From the NCBI GenBank assembly GCA_903813345.2, contig CAIIXF020000004.1, positions 9,930,196 to 9,994,195 on the forward strand: 64,000 nt of DNA, in the 5' to 3' direction. Origin of the DNA: Owenia fusiformis. Taxonomy: Eukaryota > Annelida > Polychaeta > Sabellida > Oweniidae. The notes under the pieces were generated by a model. It did not search any database. It was not told where the DNA came from and was given only the letters and a program-made list of their open reading frames with translations. Position 1 is the first letter of the stretch; each line of letters opens with the position of its first letter. The translations under genes and the position numbers were made by a program. Below are positions 48,101 through 52,640 of the stretch, piece by piece.

Positions 48101-49760
48101 CACAGTTGCCATAGAAACCATGTTGTTTGAATTTGTATGGTATTCAAAGCATTGGTATTTTTAGGGTAATCTTTTATAAGGTATTTTTATTGTGATGTTT
48201 ACAATTTAACTTGTTCAAAAGACAGAGGAAAACTAAAAGTGTTGATATTGGTTGTTTCTATAGGAACCAAAAAGATCTTATAAAAGAAACATATCACTTA
48301 AAGTTAATGAATGATCATCCCTCGTATAAAATGTTAATATAAAACTTTAAAAATACAAATCAGATCTATTTATGTTTTGTTGATTTAGTTTGAAATTAAT
48401 ACTGTGGTAAAGCTGGTTACATGAATAGAACTACTAACATGTGCAAATATTATGCCATAATATAACAAAAGGAAAGAAATGCTCTATACCTTGACTTCAA
48501 GGTAACATATGGGAGAATAATATGATTATGGGATATATACCCAAGAGGTGTCACTCACCTTTATAGGTAAACAAAATACCTGTGTTCAAACATTTTCAAT
48601 CCTTACAAACAATTTCTGTTAATATGATTGATACTCAATAATGAAATACATTGCATTTAAAGGTACAGACCAGTATATTTCATCAAGTGACATTTTGTAT
48701 TTAAAGGTGCAGACCAGTGTGTTTCTTCAAATAAATATTGTTTCTTCAAATAATATTTTGGATATAAAGATACAGAACAATATGTTTTATCAAGTGAATT
48801 TTTTTTTAAGGTGCAGACTGGTATGTTTCATCAAATAATTATTTTTTAAAGGTGCAGGCCAACATGTTCATTCAAATAAATCTTGTATATAGACCAACAT
48901 GTTCCTTTAAATAAAATTTTGTATTTAAAGATGCAGGCCATTATGTTTATTTTGTATTTAAAGGTGCAGACCAAAGTGTTACATCACATAAAATTTTGTA
49001 TTTAAAGATGCAGACCAAGGTGTTACATCACATAACATTTTGTATTAAAGGTGCAGACCAATATATTTCAACATATGAAATTATTTTTAAAGGTACAGAC
49101 CATCATATTTCATCATATAAGATTGTATTTAAAGGTGCAGACCCATATGCCATAGTGCACTGTGAGGGACAACAGTATTACACTCCAGTAGTTAAAGATA
49201 CAACCAATCCTGAATGGGGAACATCAGTGATATTATACAGGAAGAATCCAGTGCAGAAACCCATTAAAGTAGTGGTAAGTTGTCATGTTTTTGATTACAA
49301 TACTTACACGTACAGATCATAATATTTTATCGATCAATTTAACCACTTGAATCCCAGCCTTCAAAATTGGTTTGAAACCAGAGAAATTTTTCATTTTTGC
49401 CATTTTTTGACATTTTACTTACATCAGGTATCGCTCAATTCAATCAAATTAGTCGGCAGATATCATTTCTACACATTTTAAATTCCTGAAGGTGGTTTCA
49501 AAATCTCTTTTGTCCAGTTTAGATGTGTGCATCATATATCAACCTTGGCAGTACTACCACGATATTTTCTTTTCCAGATTTGGAATAGCAATGTAATAAA
49601 AGATGATTATATGGGAAAACACATATTCCTTGCCAGAGATAACAGCGAAGGGAAAGTCTTGGAGGTTGATCTCCAGGGGCCGAAGAAACAAAACAATGAG
49701 AAACGGCCTGGCAAAATGTGGGTAGAGATGTCTACCAATACTGACTTGGCGCATTTTTAA
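3110..49760 (+). CDS. CAPN5-like: Calpain-5/TRA-3-type calpain cysteine protease, 14 coding exons
   Basis: Coding exons: 3110-3286, 13040-13171, 13956-14038, 15341-15466, 16120-16312, 19132-19215, 21189-21301, 21791-21868, 24608-24788, 26560-26673, 43846-44042, 45135-45283, 49135-49274, 49578-49760. All have AG/GT borders and compatible phases; they total 1950 nt, 649 aa, close to the usual ~640 aa of calpain-5. Seen: the CysPc core with Cys85 (QGSLGNCWF), His256 (VKGHAYGIT) and Asn289 (RLRNPWG), so the catalytic triad is intact, unlike calpain-6. The calpain-type beta-sandwich domain (about 345-500, acidic loop TEDEDEDV in exon 10) and a C-terminal C2 domain (about 520-649) follow; there is no EF-hand domain. 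Known of the family: Ca2+-dependent intracellular limited proteolysis. The start ATG is preceded by an acceptor at 3090-3091, so a 5' UTR exon probably lies upstream and was not found. Odd: six cysteines at 504-518 between the two last domains, and four antisense genes in its introns. Confidence 0.93.
4573..4737 (+). repeat. Dispersed repeat, copy 1
   Basis: AAAGGACCACAGAAGG followed by CAGACAGTCATATGTTGGATT-like sequence; ~165 bp, ~85% similar to 36741-36897. A shorter relative occurs at about 17886. Confidence 0.6.
4772..4777 (-). terminator. Polyadenylation signal of the twin six-cysteine gene
   Basis: AATAAA on the - strand, about 80 bases after the TAG stop at 4859-4861. It supports 4859 as the real 3' end of the coding sequence. 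Confidence 0.55.
4859..11333 (-). CDS. Secreted protein with two six-cysteine modules, nested in calpain intron 1
   Basis: Not recognised. Exons in transcript order: 11333-11220, 10831-10715, 10100-9959, 9613-9584, 5809-5618, 5013-4859; 750 nt, 249 aa, phases all matching. It opens with a likely signal peptide ([20 protein letters not shown]). Module 1 has cysteines at 43, 51, 73, 82, 87 and 112; module 2 at 144, 152, 167, 176, 185 and 215. Both start C-x7-C and both contain a C-x8-C pair, so they look like diverged duplicates joined by a 30-nt microexon. The tail (216-249) is Cys-free and ends TVGPTPGR. The second intron starts GC (CAG|GCAAGT) rather than GT. An AATAAA on the - strand lies at 4772-4777. 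The intron 5810-9583 is almost filled by a palindromic transposon. The layout recalls Cys-patterned secreted families such as nematode DUF19/T20D4.11-like proteins, but that is only a resemblance. Function unknown; likely an extracellular disulfide-bonded protein. Confidence 0.75.
6505..8165. mobile_element. Inner foldback unit with its own inverted ends
   Basis: About 95-bp inverted repeats (6505-6600 and 8075-8165; shared blocks include GGGGGCTGTCAGG and ACCTGGCAAA-type sequence) bracket an inverted pair of minisatellite arrays. It is nested within the larger palindrome 6035-9519, either a second insertion or the original core. Confidence 0.65.
6598..8085. repeat. 21-bp G/C-rich minisatellite arranged head-to-head
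   Basis: Unit close to TGGCCCCCAGAAGCTATACGA, in + orientation at 6598-7640 (~48 copies) and in the opposite orientation at about 7645-8085 (~20 copies). Because 21 is a multiple of three and the unit lacks stops, open frames of a (G/A)PQKLYx heptapeptide run on both strands. I read these as a by-product of the repeat. Confidence 0.9.
8166..9050. repeat. Diverged direct copy of the palindrome right arm
   Basis: About 8640-9000 resembles 9000-9360 in direct orientation (shared block CGGCCTCAGTTCTAATAGAT followed by ATTCTGAACCAAAAATGGATTG-type sequence), so the right side holds two arm copies and the left side one. Confidence 0.6.
10462..10630. mobile_element. hAT-like MITE, copy B, 5-bp target duplication TAAAT
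   Basis: 169 bp, ends CAGGGGTTTCA and TGAAACCCCTG, flanked by TAAAT at 10457-10461 and 10631-10635. Sits in the second intron of the twin six-cysteine gene, 85 bases from exon 2. Confidence 0.75.
11760..11880. repeat. Three hairpin units of ~37 bp
   Basis: Each unit contains GGAGGATAT, about seven bases, then ATATACTCC (first copy degraded), giving three consecutive small stem-loops at about 11776, 11813 and 11849. In calpain intron 1. Confidence 0.65.
12015..12152. repeat. Near-perfect long hairpin (~60-bp stem)
   Basis: AACAAATATTTCACTCTATT at the left is mirrored at the right. The arms pair almost continuously up to a loop containing GAAGCCCGAAGGGCAA, which can itself pair. Wider flanks (about 11985 and 12500) also show inverted similarity, so it is probably the core of a foldback element about 600 bp long. 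Confidence 0.75.
13711..13961 (+). repeat. 37-bp direct repeat carrying the exon 3 splice acceptor
   Basis: The same 37 bases (TTAATACTGTGTTCTGATTG followed by the acceptor TCTAG and GTGATA) occur at 13711-13747 and 13925-13961. The second copy holds the real acceptor and first 6 bases of calpain exon 3; the first is a perfect decoy 214 bases upstream. Confidence 0.85.
14200..14392. mobile_element. Short MITE-like repeat with GGCTATGGGCCTG end, copy 1
   Basis: G/C-run flanked repeat of ~190 bp containing ATGGTGAAAAACTGCATGATT. It is related to 33738-33905 (same orientation) and 54471-54630 (inverted). In calpain intron 3. Confidence 0.55.
15548..15673. repeat. CpG-rich inverted repeat
   Basis: TTCGGTGCCGTTTCGACACC at the left is mirrored by GATGCCGAAACGGCGCCGAA at the right, with further GGTGCC/GGCGCC motifs between. 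It stands out as a CpG-rich island in an AT-rich intron (calpain intron 4). Confidence 0.6.
16497..16650 (+). repeat. tRNA-derived SINE-like fragment
   Basis: AGAGCATCAGGCTTGGGTCT followed by a B-box-like GGTTTCGATTCCCAC matches the second half of a degenerate tRNA promoter. No complete cloverleaf can be drawn. In calpain intron 5. Confidence 0.45.
17071..17241. mobile_element. hAT-like MITE, copy C, 5-bp target duplication TGATA
   Basis: Same family as 10462-10630, left end mutated to CAGATTTCAC. Flanked by TGATA at 17066-17070 and 17242-17246. Located in calpain intron 5. Confidence 0.7.
18300..19115. repeat. Cluster of TGATATCACTGTTGCTCA motifs
   Basis: Copies at about 18304, 18345 (diverged), 18388, 18430, 19063 and 19089. 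The 18440-19060 gap holds an inserted block that includes an internal imperfect duplication (TTCAAAATGGC motifs at 18726 and 18861). Two weaker copies occur in intron 10 near 27056 and 27100. Confidence 0.65.
19426..20997. mobile_element. Non-autonomous DNA transposon, ~1.57 kb, CAGGGGCGTAGCC-type ends
   Basis: Left end CATAGGCGTAGTCAGGGG and right end GGCTACGCCCCTG are inverted repeats, extended inward by G/C-rich CACACCCCCC blocks. Flanks CACAT (19421-19425) and CATAT (20998-21002) differ at one base. Interior ORFs show no transposase. It sits in calpain intron 6, splitting a duplicated piece of that intron. Confidence 0.65.
21001..21198 (+). repeat. Duplicated acceptor region of calpain exon 7
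   Basis: ATGTATTGCAG-x-TTGCAGTAG occurs at 21001-21020 and at 21179-21198; the second is the real acceptor plus the first codons of exon 7. Intron sequence on either side of the transposon 19426-20997 is also similar, so a segment of the intron was duplicated. Confidence 0.6.
22912..22960 (+). repeat. Transposon end fragment
   Basis: CAGGGTGTCTCAAAAAAATG followed by TACACCCTATATTC resembles the outer end of invertebrate DNA transposons. No matching right end was found. Confidence 0.3.
23486..23751. mobile_element. MITE with ~90-bp inverted ends
   Basis: Ends ATTAGAAAGATTTCGCAACT and the mirror AGTTGCAAAATCTCTAAT, arms extending through CTTATGAAGCGTT. 266 bp, no coding capacity. In calpain intron 8. 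Confidence 0.7.
24470..24600 (+). repeat. tRNA-derived SINE-like fragment
   Basis: A clear T-arm (GTGGG-TTCGATC-CCCAC) and the preceding AGAGCACTTACTCGG are typical of tRNA-derived SINE heads. The 5' half is missing and the anticodon arm mispairs, so it is not a tRNA gene. It ends just before calpain exon 9. Confidence 0.55.
24789..24978 (+). repeat. 63-bp tandem repeat starting at the calpain exon 9 donor
   Basis: Three units, each beginning TAAGAGG and ending GAGATTAT or GGGATTAT. The first unit begins inside the GTAAGAG splice donor itself; the second and third are progressively more different from it. Each unit carries CAACAGGCAAA or CAACTGGCAAA. Confidence 0.8.
25190..26340. repeat. Clustered GTTCACTGTT-type dispersed repeats
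   Basis: Several copies of a block reading GGAGTCAATGGGAGAAAGAGG, AAGGTTCACTGTTG and GGTGTTCACT lie between 25200 and 26340 in calpain intron 9. Related ACAGT(A/G)AAACCTG motifs recur at 27739, 44211, 44880 and 50310. Probably remnants of one MITE family whose ends include CAGTAAAACCTG. Confidence 0.45.
26674..27937. other. Calpain intron 10, part before the dehydrogenase gene
   Basis: AT-rich, with a C-run/CA-run at 27187-27219. No exon or RNA gene seen. It must contain the dehydrogenase 3' UTR at its right end, but no canonical - strand AATAAA was found close by. Confidence 0.4.
27938..36023 (-). CDS. DHDH-like: Trans-1,2-dihydrobenzene-1,2-diol dehydrogenase-like (Gfo/Idh/MocA family), nested in calpain intron 10
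   Basis: Exons in transcript order: 36023-35934, 34060-33943, 33608-33445, 32838-32697, 31543-31436, 31148-31024, 28885-28735, 28329-27938; 1290 nt, 429 aa, phases all consistent. Residues 1-125 form the Rossmann NAD(P)-binding half, opening [14 protein letters not shown], followed by IIAVASREL. The family lysine is in LCEKPAAMN (Lys99). The C-terminal catalytic half contains [11 protein letters not shown] and [10 protein letters not shown], whose Asp178 and Tyr182 correspond to the active-site Asp and Tyr of mammalian dimeric dihydrodiol dehydrogenase. Known of the family: NADP-dependent oxidation of trans-dihydrodiols and some sugars, cytosolic. Homologues end near the equivalent of residue 331 ([10 protein letters not shown]). 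Here the last exon adds about 98 residues: two SYSxNA motifs, then an Asp/Asn/Gly-rich tract ending [11 protein letters not shown]. Whether this tail is translated in all transcripts is unknown. Confidence 0.9.
29090..30161 (-). mobile_element. Degenerate mariner-family transposon
   Basis: Inverted ends CGAGGGTTGTCCCAGAAGTA and the mirror ACTTCTGGGACAACCCTCG, flanked by TA on both sides. At ~1.07 kb it is shorter than the usual ~1.3 kb mariner, and its interior is partly deleted. A - strand reading frame retains the N-terminal part of a transposase. Located in the intron between exons 6 and 7 of the dehydrogenase gene. Confidence 0.8.
29481..29768 (-). pseudogene. Mariner transposase fragment (N-terminal DNA-binding half)
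   Basis: A 95-codon frame. The segment [20 protein letters not shown] followed by [21 protein letters not shown] has the helix-turn-helix spacing of mariner transposases, in which a W-x-x-RF-(K/R) block is followed by a (D/E)-D-x(3-5)-GR-P/Q linker. The catalytic DDD/E half is absent, so it cannot be active. Confidence 0.6.
30384..30553. mobile_element. hAT-like MITE, copy D, 5-bp target duplication AATAT
   Basis: Same family as 10462-10630, left end CAGGCGTTTG, right end TGAAACCCCTG, flanked by AATAT at 30379-30383 and 30554-30558. Lies in the intron between exons 6 and 7 of the dehydrogenase gene. Confidence 0.75.
33738..33905. mobile_element. Short MITE-like repeat, copy 2
   Basis: Related to 14200-14392 (ATGGTGAAAAAGTGCATGATT). 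The ends are degraded. In the intron between exons 2 and 3 of the dehydrogenase. Confidence 0.5.
36741..36897 (+). repeat. Dispersed repeat, copy 2
   Basis: Same family and orientation as 4573-4737. Lies between the dehydrogenase and receptor genes. Confidence 0.6.
37283..37478. repeat. ~50-bp tandem repeat (AAACAAATATGCAAACTGCA)
   Basis: About four imperfect units containing ACAAAT, GCAAACTGCAAACC and TGACTGA or TTACTAA. No coding potential seen. Confidence 0.7.
37806..38136. mobile_element. hAT-like non-autonomous element, 5-bp target duplication TTATG
   Basis: 331 bp with inverted ends CAGGGGCGGATCCAGG and CTAATCCGCCAGTG, flanked by TTATG at 37801-37805 and 38137-38141. The interior is dominated by G- and C-runs and repeated GGCCC/GGGCC blocks. 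No transposase. Between the dehydrogenase and receptor genes. Confidence 0.75.
38735..41614 (-). CDS. Somatomedin-B-containing class B (adhesion/methuselah-like) 7TM receptor, intronless
   Basis: One uninterrupted 959-codon reading frame. Residues 1-24 look like a signal peptide. A Thr/Asn-rich stalk with many N-x-S/T sites includes four ~15-aa repeats (about 95-155, core [16 protein letters not shown]). A somatomedin-B domain follows at 187-224 (CHGNCGN, CACDVYC, NDCCSDF, C224). Two Cys-rich blocks then carry YCAKCNN (297-303) and YCAICAN (388-394). Seven hydrophobic segments run from about 629 to 908, with Cys696 at TM3, Cys809 in an unusually long (~55 aa) second extracellular loop, GFTWIFGF in TM6 and [10 protein letters not shown] in TM7, all typical of the class B/adhesion fold. 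I see no GPS autoproteolysis motif. The cytoplasmic tail is ~50 aa. Plasma-membrane signalling receptor; ligand unknown. It lies in calpain intron 10 on the opposite strand, 2.7 kb from the dehydrogenase. The lack of introns suggests an old retrocopy or a lineage-specific single-exon family. Confidence 0.92.
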   Translation of the reverse strand: MKNIVQLRISLNIFMFLVLLLFCGDTRQVGNNTKISKGNHKATDFNITSEITTEHIKATQSTFDVASEHNTTGKIDVTDSWNATDLSIRNDMKSRLNVTTGHDYEYTSQSILNVTTEHNNEETSQSILNMTTEHNNEETSQSILSVTTEHNNDKTSTPSYARPCENQETLQTALDEVKDCTTYMPQLYSCHGNCGNKTSPDRHCACDVYCLVNNDCCSDFTQICPVMAEHSHRIMESVQDQQIQWDCTKMKHNVPVKMITTCPDSSNKQCNPHGLDLLEGYMPVFDNNTGLYYLNDYCAKCNNFTNGELQMPTEFTCPFPLNFNNMEKLQQALYTKTCTLVFDQMGHQCWMYESTCHPDCEFNETVQTLCETNPVQMYATNYIYKNEYCAICANDWPGDVFANKHCSSKTNGHYNPILERFSFSLVMNINPDRELLVEFNINGKRRSFRCENLSNCNDACIAGYELQNDTCVLMYDIKPVTATFEYSIPGEVYSVMDISSEFVSDLSFVFDRLDVSKTLNKRFVDKISYSFSKDYDTDSKRLKGLFVAKINVKLPISRNLTMHQFHNDTVDAMMNFMKDEFFSTSDEDSDFDTLTICIDVVNLVTCYDWLNGTFLNQTDNRVKKVGLQSMEIMGLVTIICLTLSIICMLLRLISQAFVSIFHSFAGKIQFCFVSSLCVSNILYLIGPFVTDIPSLCEAIGILIHFFFLVSFTWMGIIALEMYLTFRSTLHNSKGWKRILLYVFISMFLPVIVISVAVTLDHVSVDTRFKPFYGNSVTGIPNSDFDTTNSVPSTSKLENGENLNSEVQTCQMSNPYATLLFFACPLGVMIVFNTIMYILTVSSLKSAWRQTAMVSNRNNFHFDVYIKLFIIMGFTWIFGFIAPFVHEAIVYVFIVLNASQGVFIFISSVCTKVVLNEIKSKCMRGNKSGQSSLNCSAGTNVLNGKTGQLKEDPVMDSTSL
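41633..41640 (-). promoter_or_regulatory. TATAAATA motif upstream of the receptor
   Basis: TATAAATA on the - strand ends 18 bases before the receptor ATG (41614-41612). If used as a TATA box, transcription would start at or inside the first codons and translation might begin at Met15 (MFLVLLLF). Could equally be chance in AT-rich DNA. Confidence 0.25.
41765..41830. repeat. 19-bp tandem repeat, three units
   Basis: CCAACCTCTCCTTGGTAAC repeated three times (second unit with T for C), about 150 bases upstream of the receptor start codon on the - strand. Confidence 0.8.
41831..43845. other. Calpain intron 10, part after the receptor
   Basis: AT-rich, no exon recognised. One copy of a dispersed repeat with AACAAATGACAGGTGGTGACA lies at about 42478; it recurs at 52420 and 52585. 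Confidence 0.4.
44043..45134. other. Calpain intron 11
   Basis: Contains two degenerate copies of the AAACCTG/GTGTTCAGATT dispersed repeat (about 44211-44350 and 44880-45055). Ends with three short repeats of ATACCCTTGCAAAATTTACT type (45056-45130) leading into the acceptor CCCTTGCAG of exon 12. Confidence 0.5.
45375..45380 (-). terminator. Polyadenylation signal of the C1q-domain gene
   Basis: AATAAA on the - strand about 125 bases after the stop. It lies only ~90 bases from calpain exon 12 (45135-45283) on the other strand, so the C1q 3' UTR probably ends just short of that exon. Confidence 0.45.
45505..47345 (-). CDS. C1q-domain protein with a charged insertion inside the domain, nested in calpain intron 12
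   Basis: Main exon 46289-45505 (acceptor TATTCAG, stop TAA at 45505-45507). Proposed first exon 47345-47291: ATG in a good context, donor AATC|GTAAGT, phase matching. Together 840 nt, 279 aa. Residues 20-58 are a low-complexity Lys/Asp/Asn/Glu-rich stretch. The C1q domain starts near 65 with KIAFSGVLQ and continues through [34 protein letters not shown] and [19 protein letters not shown] to [16 protein letters not shown]. Between RLKKSF and [10 protein letters not shown], where ordinary C1q domains have a short loop, about 63 highly charged residues (137-199) are inserted. There is no collagen region and no signal peptide with this first exon, so it may be intracellular or the true first exon may lie elsewhere. 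Known of the family: trimeric jelly-roll heads used in recognition. The intron holds a mariner remnant. The 3' end faces calpain exon 12. Confidence 0.8.
46543..47170 (-). mobile_element. Degenerate mariner-family element in the C1q intron
   Basis: Ends TACAAGGGCCGATCAAAAAG and CTTTTTGATCAGCCCTTGTA form inverted repeats that include TA. The inverted arms extend ~200 bp (46543-46745 against 46970-47170), so it has become a foldback element. The right half keeps a transposase C-terminal remnant. Confidence 0.75.
46824..47069 (-). pseudogene. Mariner transposase fragment (C-terminal end)
   Basis: An 81-codon frame ending [30 protein letters not shown]. The pattern [11 protein letters not shown]...G-x-E-Y-F matches the usual mariner transposase C-terminus (a W/Y-x-x-C-x(3-5)-G-x-Y-F/V ending). 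Upstream catalytic domain missing. Confidence 0.55.
47346..48639. other. Calpain intron 12, upstream of the C1q gene
   Basis: AT-rich flank of the C1q-domain gene start. No other exon or repeat array seen. Confidence 0.4.
48640..49134 (+). repeat. ~45-bp tandem array re-copying the calpain exon 13 acceptor
   Basis: About eleven imperfect units, each with (T)TTAAAGGTGCAGACC or a close variant, at about 48660, 48704, 48767, 48809, 48849, 48891, 48928, 48961, 49007, 49049 and 49090. The array runs directly into the real junction TTTAAAG|GTGCAGACC at 49134/49135. The real acceptor has a poor pyrimidine tract. Confidence 0.85.
49338..49490 (+). repeat. Dispersed repeat, copy 1 (TTGAATCCCAG block)
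   Basis: Resembles 56626-56790 over ~150 bp (AAACCAGAGAAATTTTTCATT, TTTTGACATTTTA). In calpain intron 13. Confidence 0.55.
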
Positions 49761-49842
49761 TTTGCCTGCTTCACTGTATGTATATGGACTTCATTAACAT
49801 GTGGCTTGCCAGTGAATTGTGTATTGTCTACGTAGCCATGGC

Positions 49843-49848
49843 AATAAA
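49843..49848 (+). terminator. Polyadenylation signal of the calpain gene
   Basis: AATAAA lies 83 bases after the calpain TAA stop at 49758-49760. It is the first canonical signal downstream, giving a short 3' UTR. Confidence 0.6.
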
Positions 49849-50540
49849 TCTAAAGAGCGATGGAAGGGAATAGGAGGAGGGGTCTATTAGGTCAAAGAAA
49901 CAATACCATGGTGAAAAGACCTGGCACAATATTGGTAGAGAAATGCACCAAAATTGATTTGGTATATTTTTTAATTCATTGACCGTGCTATATGTAATAC
50001 ACTTGAGAAGGGTATGTAATTGAATTTTGGGGTCTGCCAGATTTCTTTGGTATATTTTTCTGTTGTATATCTCACATCCTAAGGGGTCTTTTTAATCAAT
50101 TTCCCTAAACTCAATATAAATTAGGGCAAATATGAATTATAATATCATACATAATTCTGAGGCTACATAAACATATACATTTTTGGTGTAATACCATGTC
50201 TCAATAGACCACCCCCCCCCCCCTCTTCTTCACGATGAATAGTAAATATTGAGTTCAAGCATTGGCATTTCGATTTTAAATGCAAGCTTAAACTATCTAA
50301 TATTGATACAGTTAAACCTGTGTTTTGGAACACATCTCTAAATTAAACACTTCAAGATGTGATTTTATGTGGATATAGACACATTTTGTCTATCAGCATA
50401 TTTTTTATATACATGTATATTTGTTAAATCAAATCATAATGTCATATGTACAATTTTACATATCTTTGTTCATTTTATATATTTTTGATCATTTTATATA
50501 TACTTTTCATTTCACTCATAACTTTATTTATGTTATGTTA

Positions 50541-50745
50541 CGAAGTGTTTGATTTACTAAGGGGAAATATGTGAAATATTTGATTTACTAAGGGAAAATA
50601 TGTGAAATATTTGATTTATAAGGGAAAATATGTGAAATATTTGATTACCAAGGGAAAATGTGTGAAGGATTTGATTTACTAATGAATAATATGTAAAGGA
50701 TTTGATTTACCAAAGGGAAAATATGTGAAATTTTTTGATTTATTA
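50541..50745. repeat. ~31-bp tandem repeat, six units
   Basis: GAAATATTTGATTTACTAAG then GGAAAATATGT, repeated with small changes. Downstream of the calpain 3' end. Confidence 0.8.
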
Positions 50746-51550
50746 TATTTCCCCAATCCATAGACAGGTTTTAGTGTACTATGTTGTAGACAAAGAGAGT
50801 CAGAAAATATACTACAGTGAACCCCCATCCTCCGATCACAGGGCTCCAAAATCCAGAATATATTCTTTCTTTTTTTACCCCCTGTAATAAGCAGTTCGCA
50901 TTTCCTCGATTAAGAACTCGCAATCTGATTGGCTGTCCCAACACTGCGACAGAAATCATGTATAAGTCATTGCGCATAATTGGATCACGTGATTCAGTTT
51001 AATCGGGCGCTTCCAAATTGGTTATAGCAGGAGGAAGATGGAGGTACGGATTCTGGATACCTGCTTAGGAGGATGTGAAACCCAGGCAAATGGAACACCT
51101 TCAATTGAATTAGACTGTAAAAAGTTTTCCACTCATGAAAGTGTTCCACTTGAAAGCTTAACTGTAATTTACAACTTACAGTTTACAAAAATATTTAATG
51201 CATAATAAAAAAATAATGATTGTACATTGCTGGTATAGCTAAAAAGCCCATTGACTACTGAATTGATATATTCAGCATCCTATTTGATTAAAAAATCTAT
51301 AACTAGGGCTATCATGGATGTAGCTAGGCATACCAAAATACAAAGAAATAACTATTCAGACTTTTTCAACGAAAACCAAAGCCCTAGGGTTGTAAATCAC
51401 CTCCTTCGCCTCATTTGCCTCACCTATTTACATTTGCCCCACCAAAATGTTGACCCTGGCTGCACCACTGGCTGGCCACTGAGATTTATCAGCATAAAAA
51501 TATTTTGGCATATCTTTCCTTTAAAATGGTGTCACATTAACATGCACAGT

Positions 51551-51832
51551 GCACATATATATTAATCATGAACAAAAACACATTAATCATGGCTCATATA
51601 TATTAATTGTGAACAAAAATACATTAATCATGGATATTAATTGTGAACAAAAATACATAAATCATGGCTCATATGTATTAATCATGAACAAAAATACATT
51701 AATCATGGCTCATATATATTAATCACGAAAAAAATACATTAATCATGGCTCATATGTATTAATCATGAACAAAAATTACATTAATCATGGCTCATATGTA
51801 TTAATCATGAACAAAAGTATATTAATCATGAC
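51551..51832. repeat. ~42-bp tandem repeat, about six units
   Basis: Unit made of ATATATTAATCATGAACAAA and AATACATTAATCATGGCTC. Imperfect, AT-rich, no coding capacity. Confidence 0.8.
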
Positions 51833-52309
51833 CCAAACTAGATGTGATGTAGATATAGTATTGAGGTGGAGTCACTTGGAAATCCTGGTGAAAAGGTGCT
51901 AATTTATATGAAGCTTTCATTTTGTAGAAGGGATAAAGACTATGTATCTCATGTTTTTTTTCTAACTTGTAATACAATGAATGTAAATGTATTCATAGTT
52001 TTGGCTTATGTAGGTAGAGGTTTGATGAATCAGATTATTCTTAAGAGAATTGTTTAGAAATTGAGCCCATGGGTGTTGTTAGTTTTATTTGTGACCGTAC
52101 ACAAACTTAAATTCATGCACATCAACATATTATGGAAATGGGAAAAGAGATTCTAGGAGCCTATGGAACTTTGAGAAGATTTTTGATGATTCTTAGAAGT
52201 TTACAATTTAGACAAAATGCCTGTTTACTTTATTCCTTGGTATTTCCACTCATTTTTTCTTTAAAACTTTCTTAAAACTTTATTCTTTAAAACTTTCTAA
52301 AAACAGGCC

Positions 52310-52640
52310 CAATTTTAATGTCACCACCAGAAAGTGGTAACATATTGTTGTCTCCAAATGTTTGTGAATTGTGTTTGTTGGTCAGTGTTTGGTGTTCTGT
52401 GTTTTCTATCTTTAACAAATGGCAGGTGGTGACATTTTGCATGTTAATGCCCTGTCTTGTGTTTCTTTACAATTAAGAGCCTTTGCCTGTTCTTGCACTG
52501 ATTTCAGTATTATGTCACCTCCACCAGCTTGTTATAATCTCCCACTTATTGTGGATGGCATTTGGCTGTTAGCGTATGTAACAAATAGCAGGTAGTGACA
52601 TTTTGCATGTTAATGCCTTGTTCTCTATTTCTAAAACATG
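52310..52640. repeat. Two copies of the GGTGGTGACATTTTGCATG dispersed repeat
   Basis: AACAAATGGCAGGTGGTGAC followed by ATTTTGCATGTTAATGCC at about 52418, and a variant at about 52583. A third copy is in calpain intron 10 (~42478). Confidence 0.6.
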
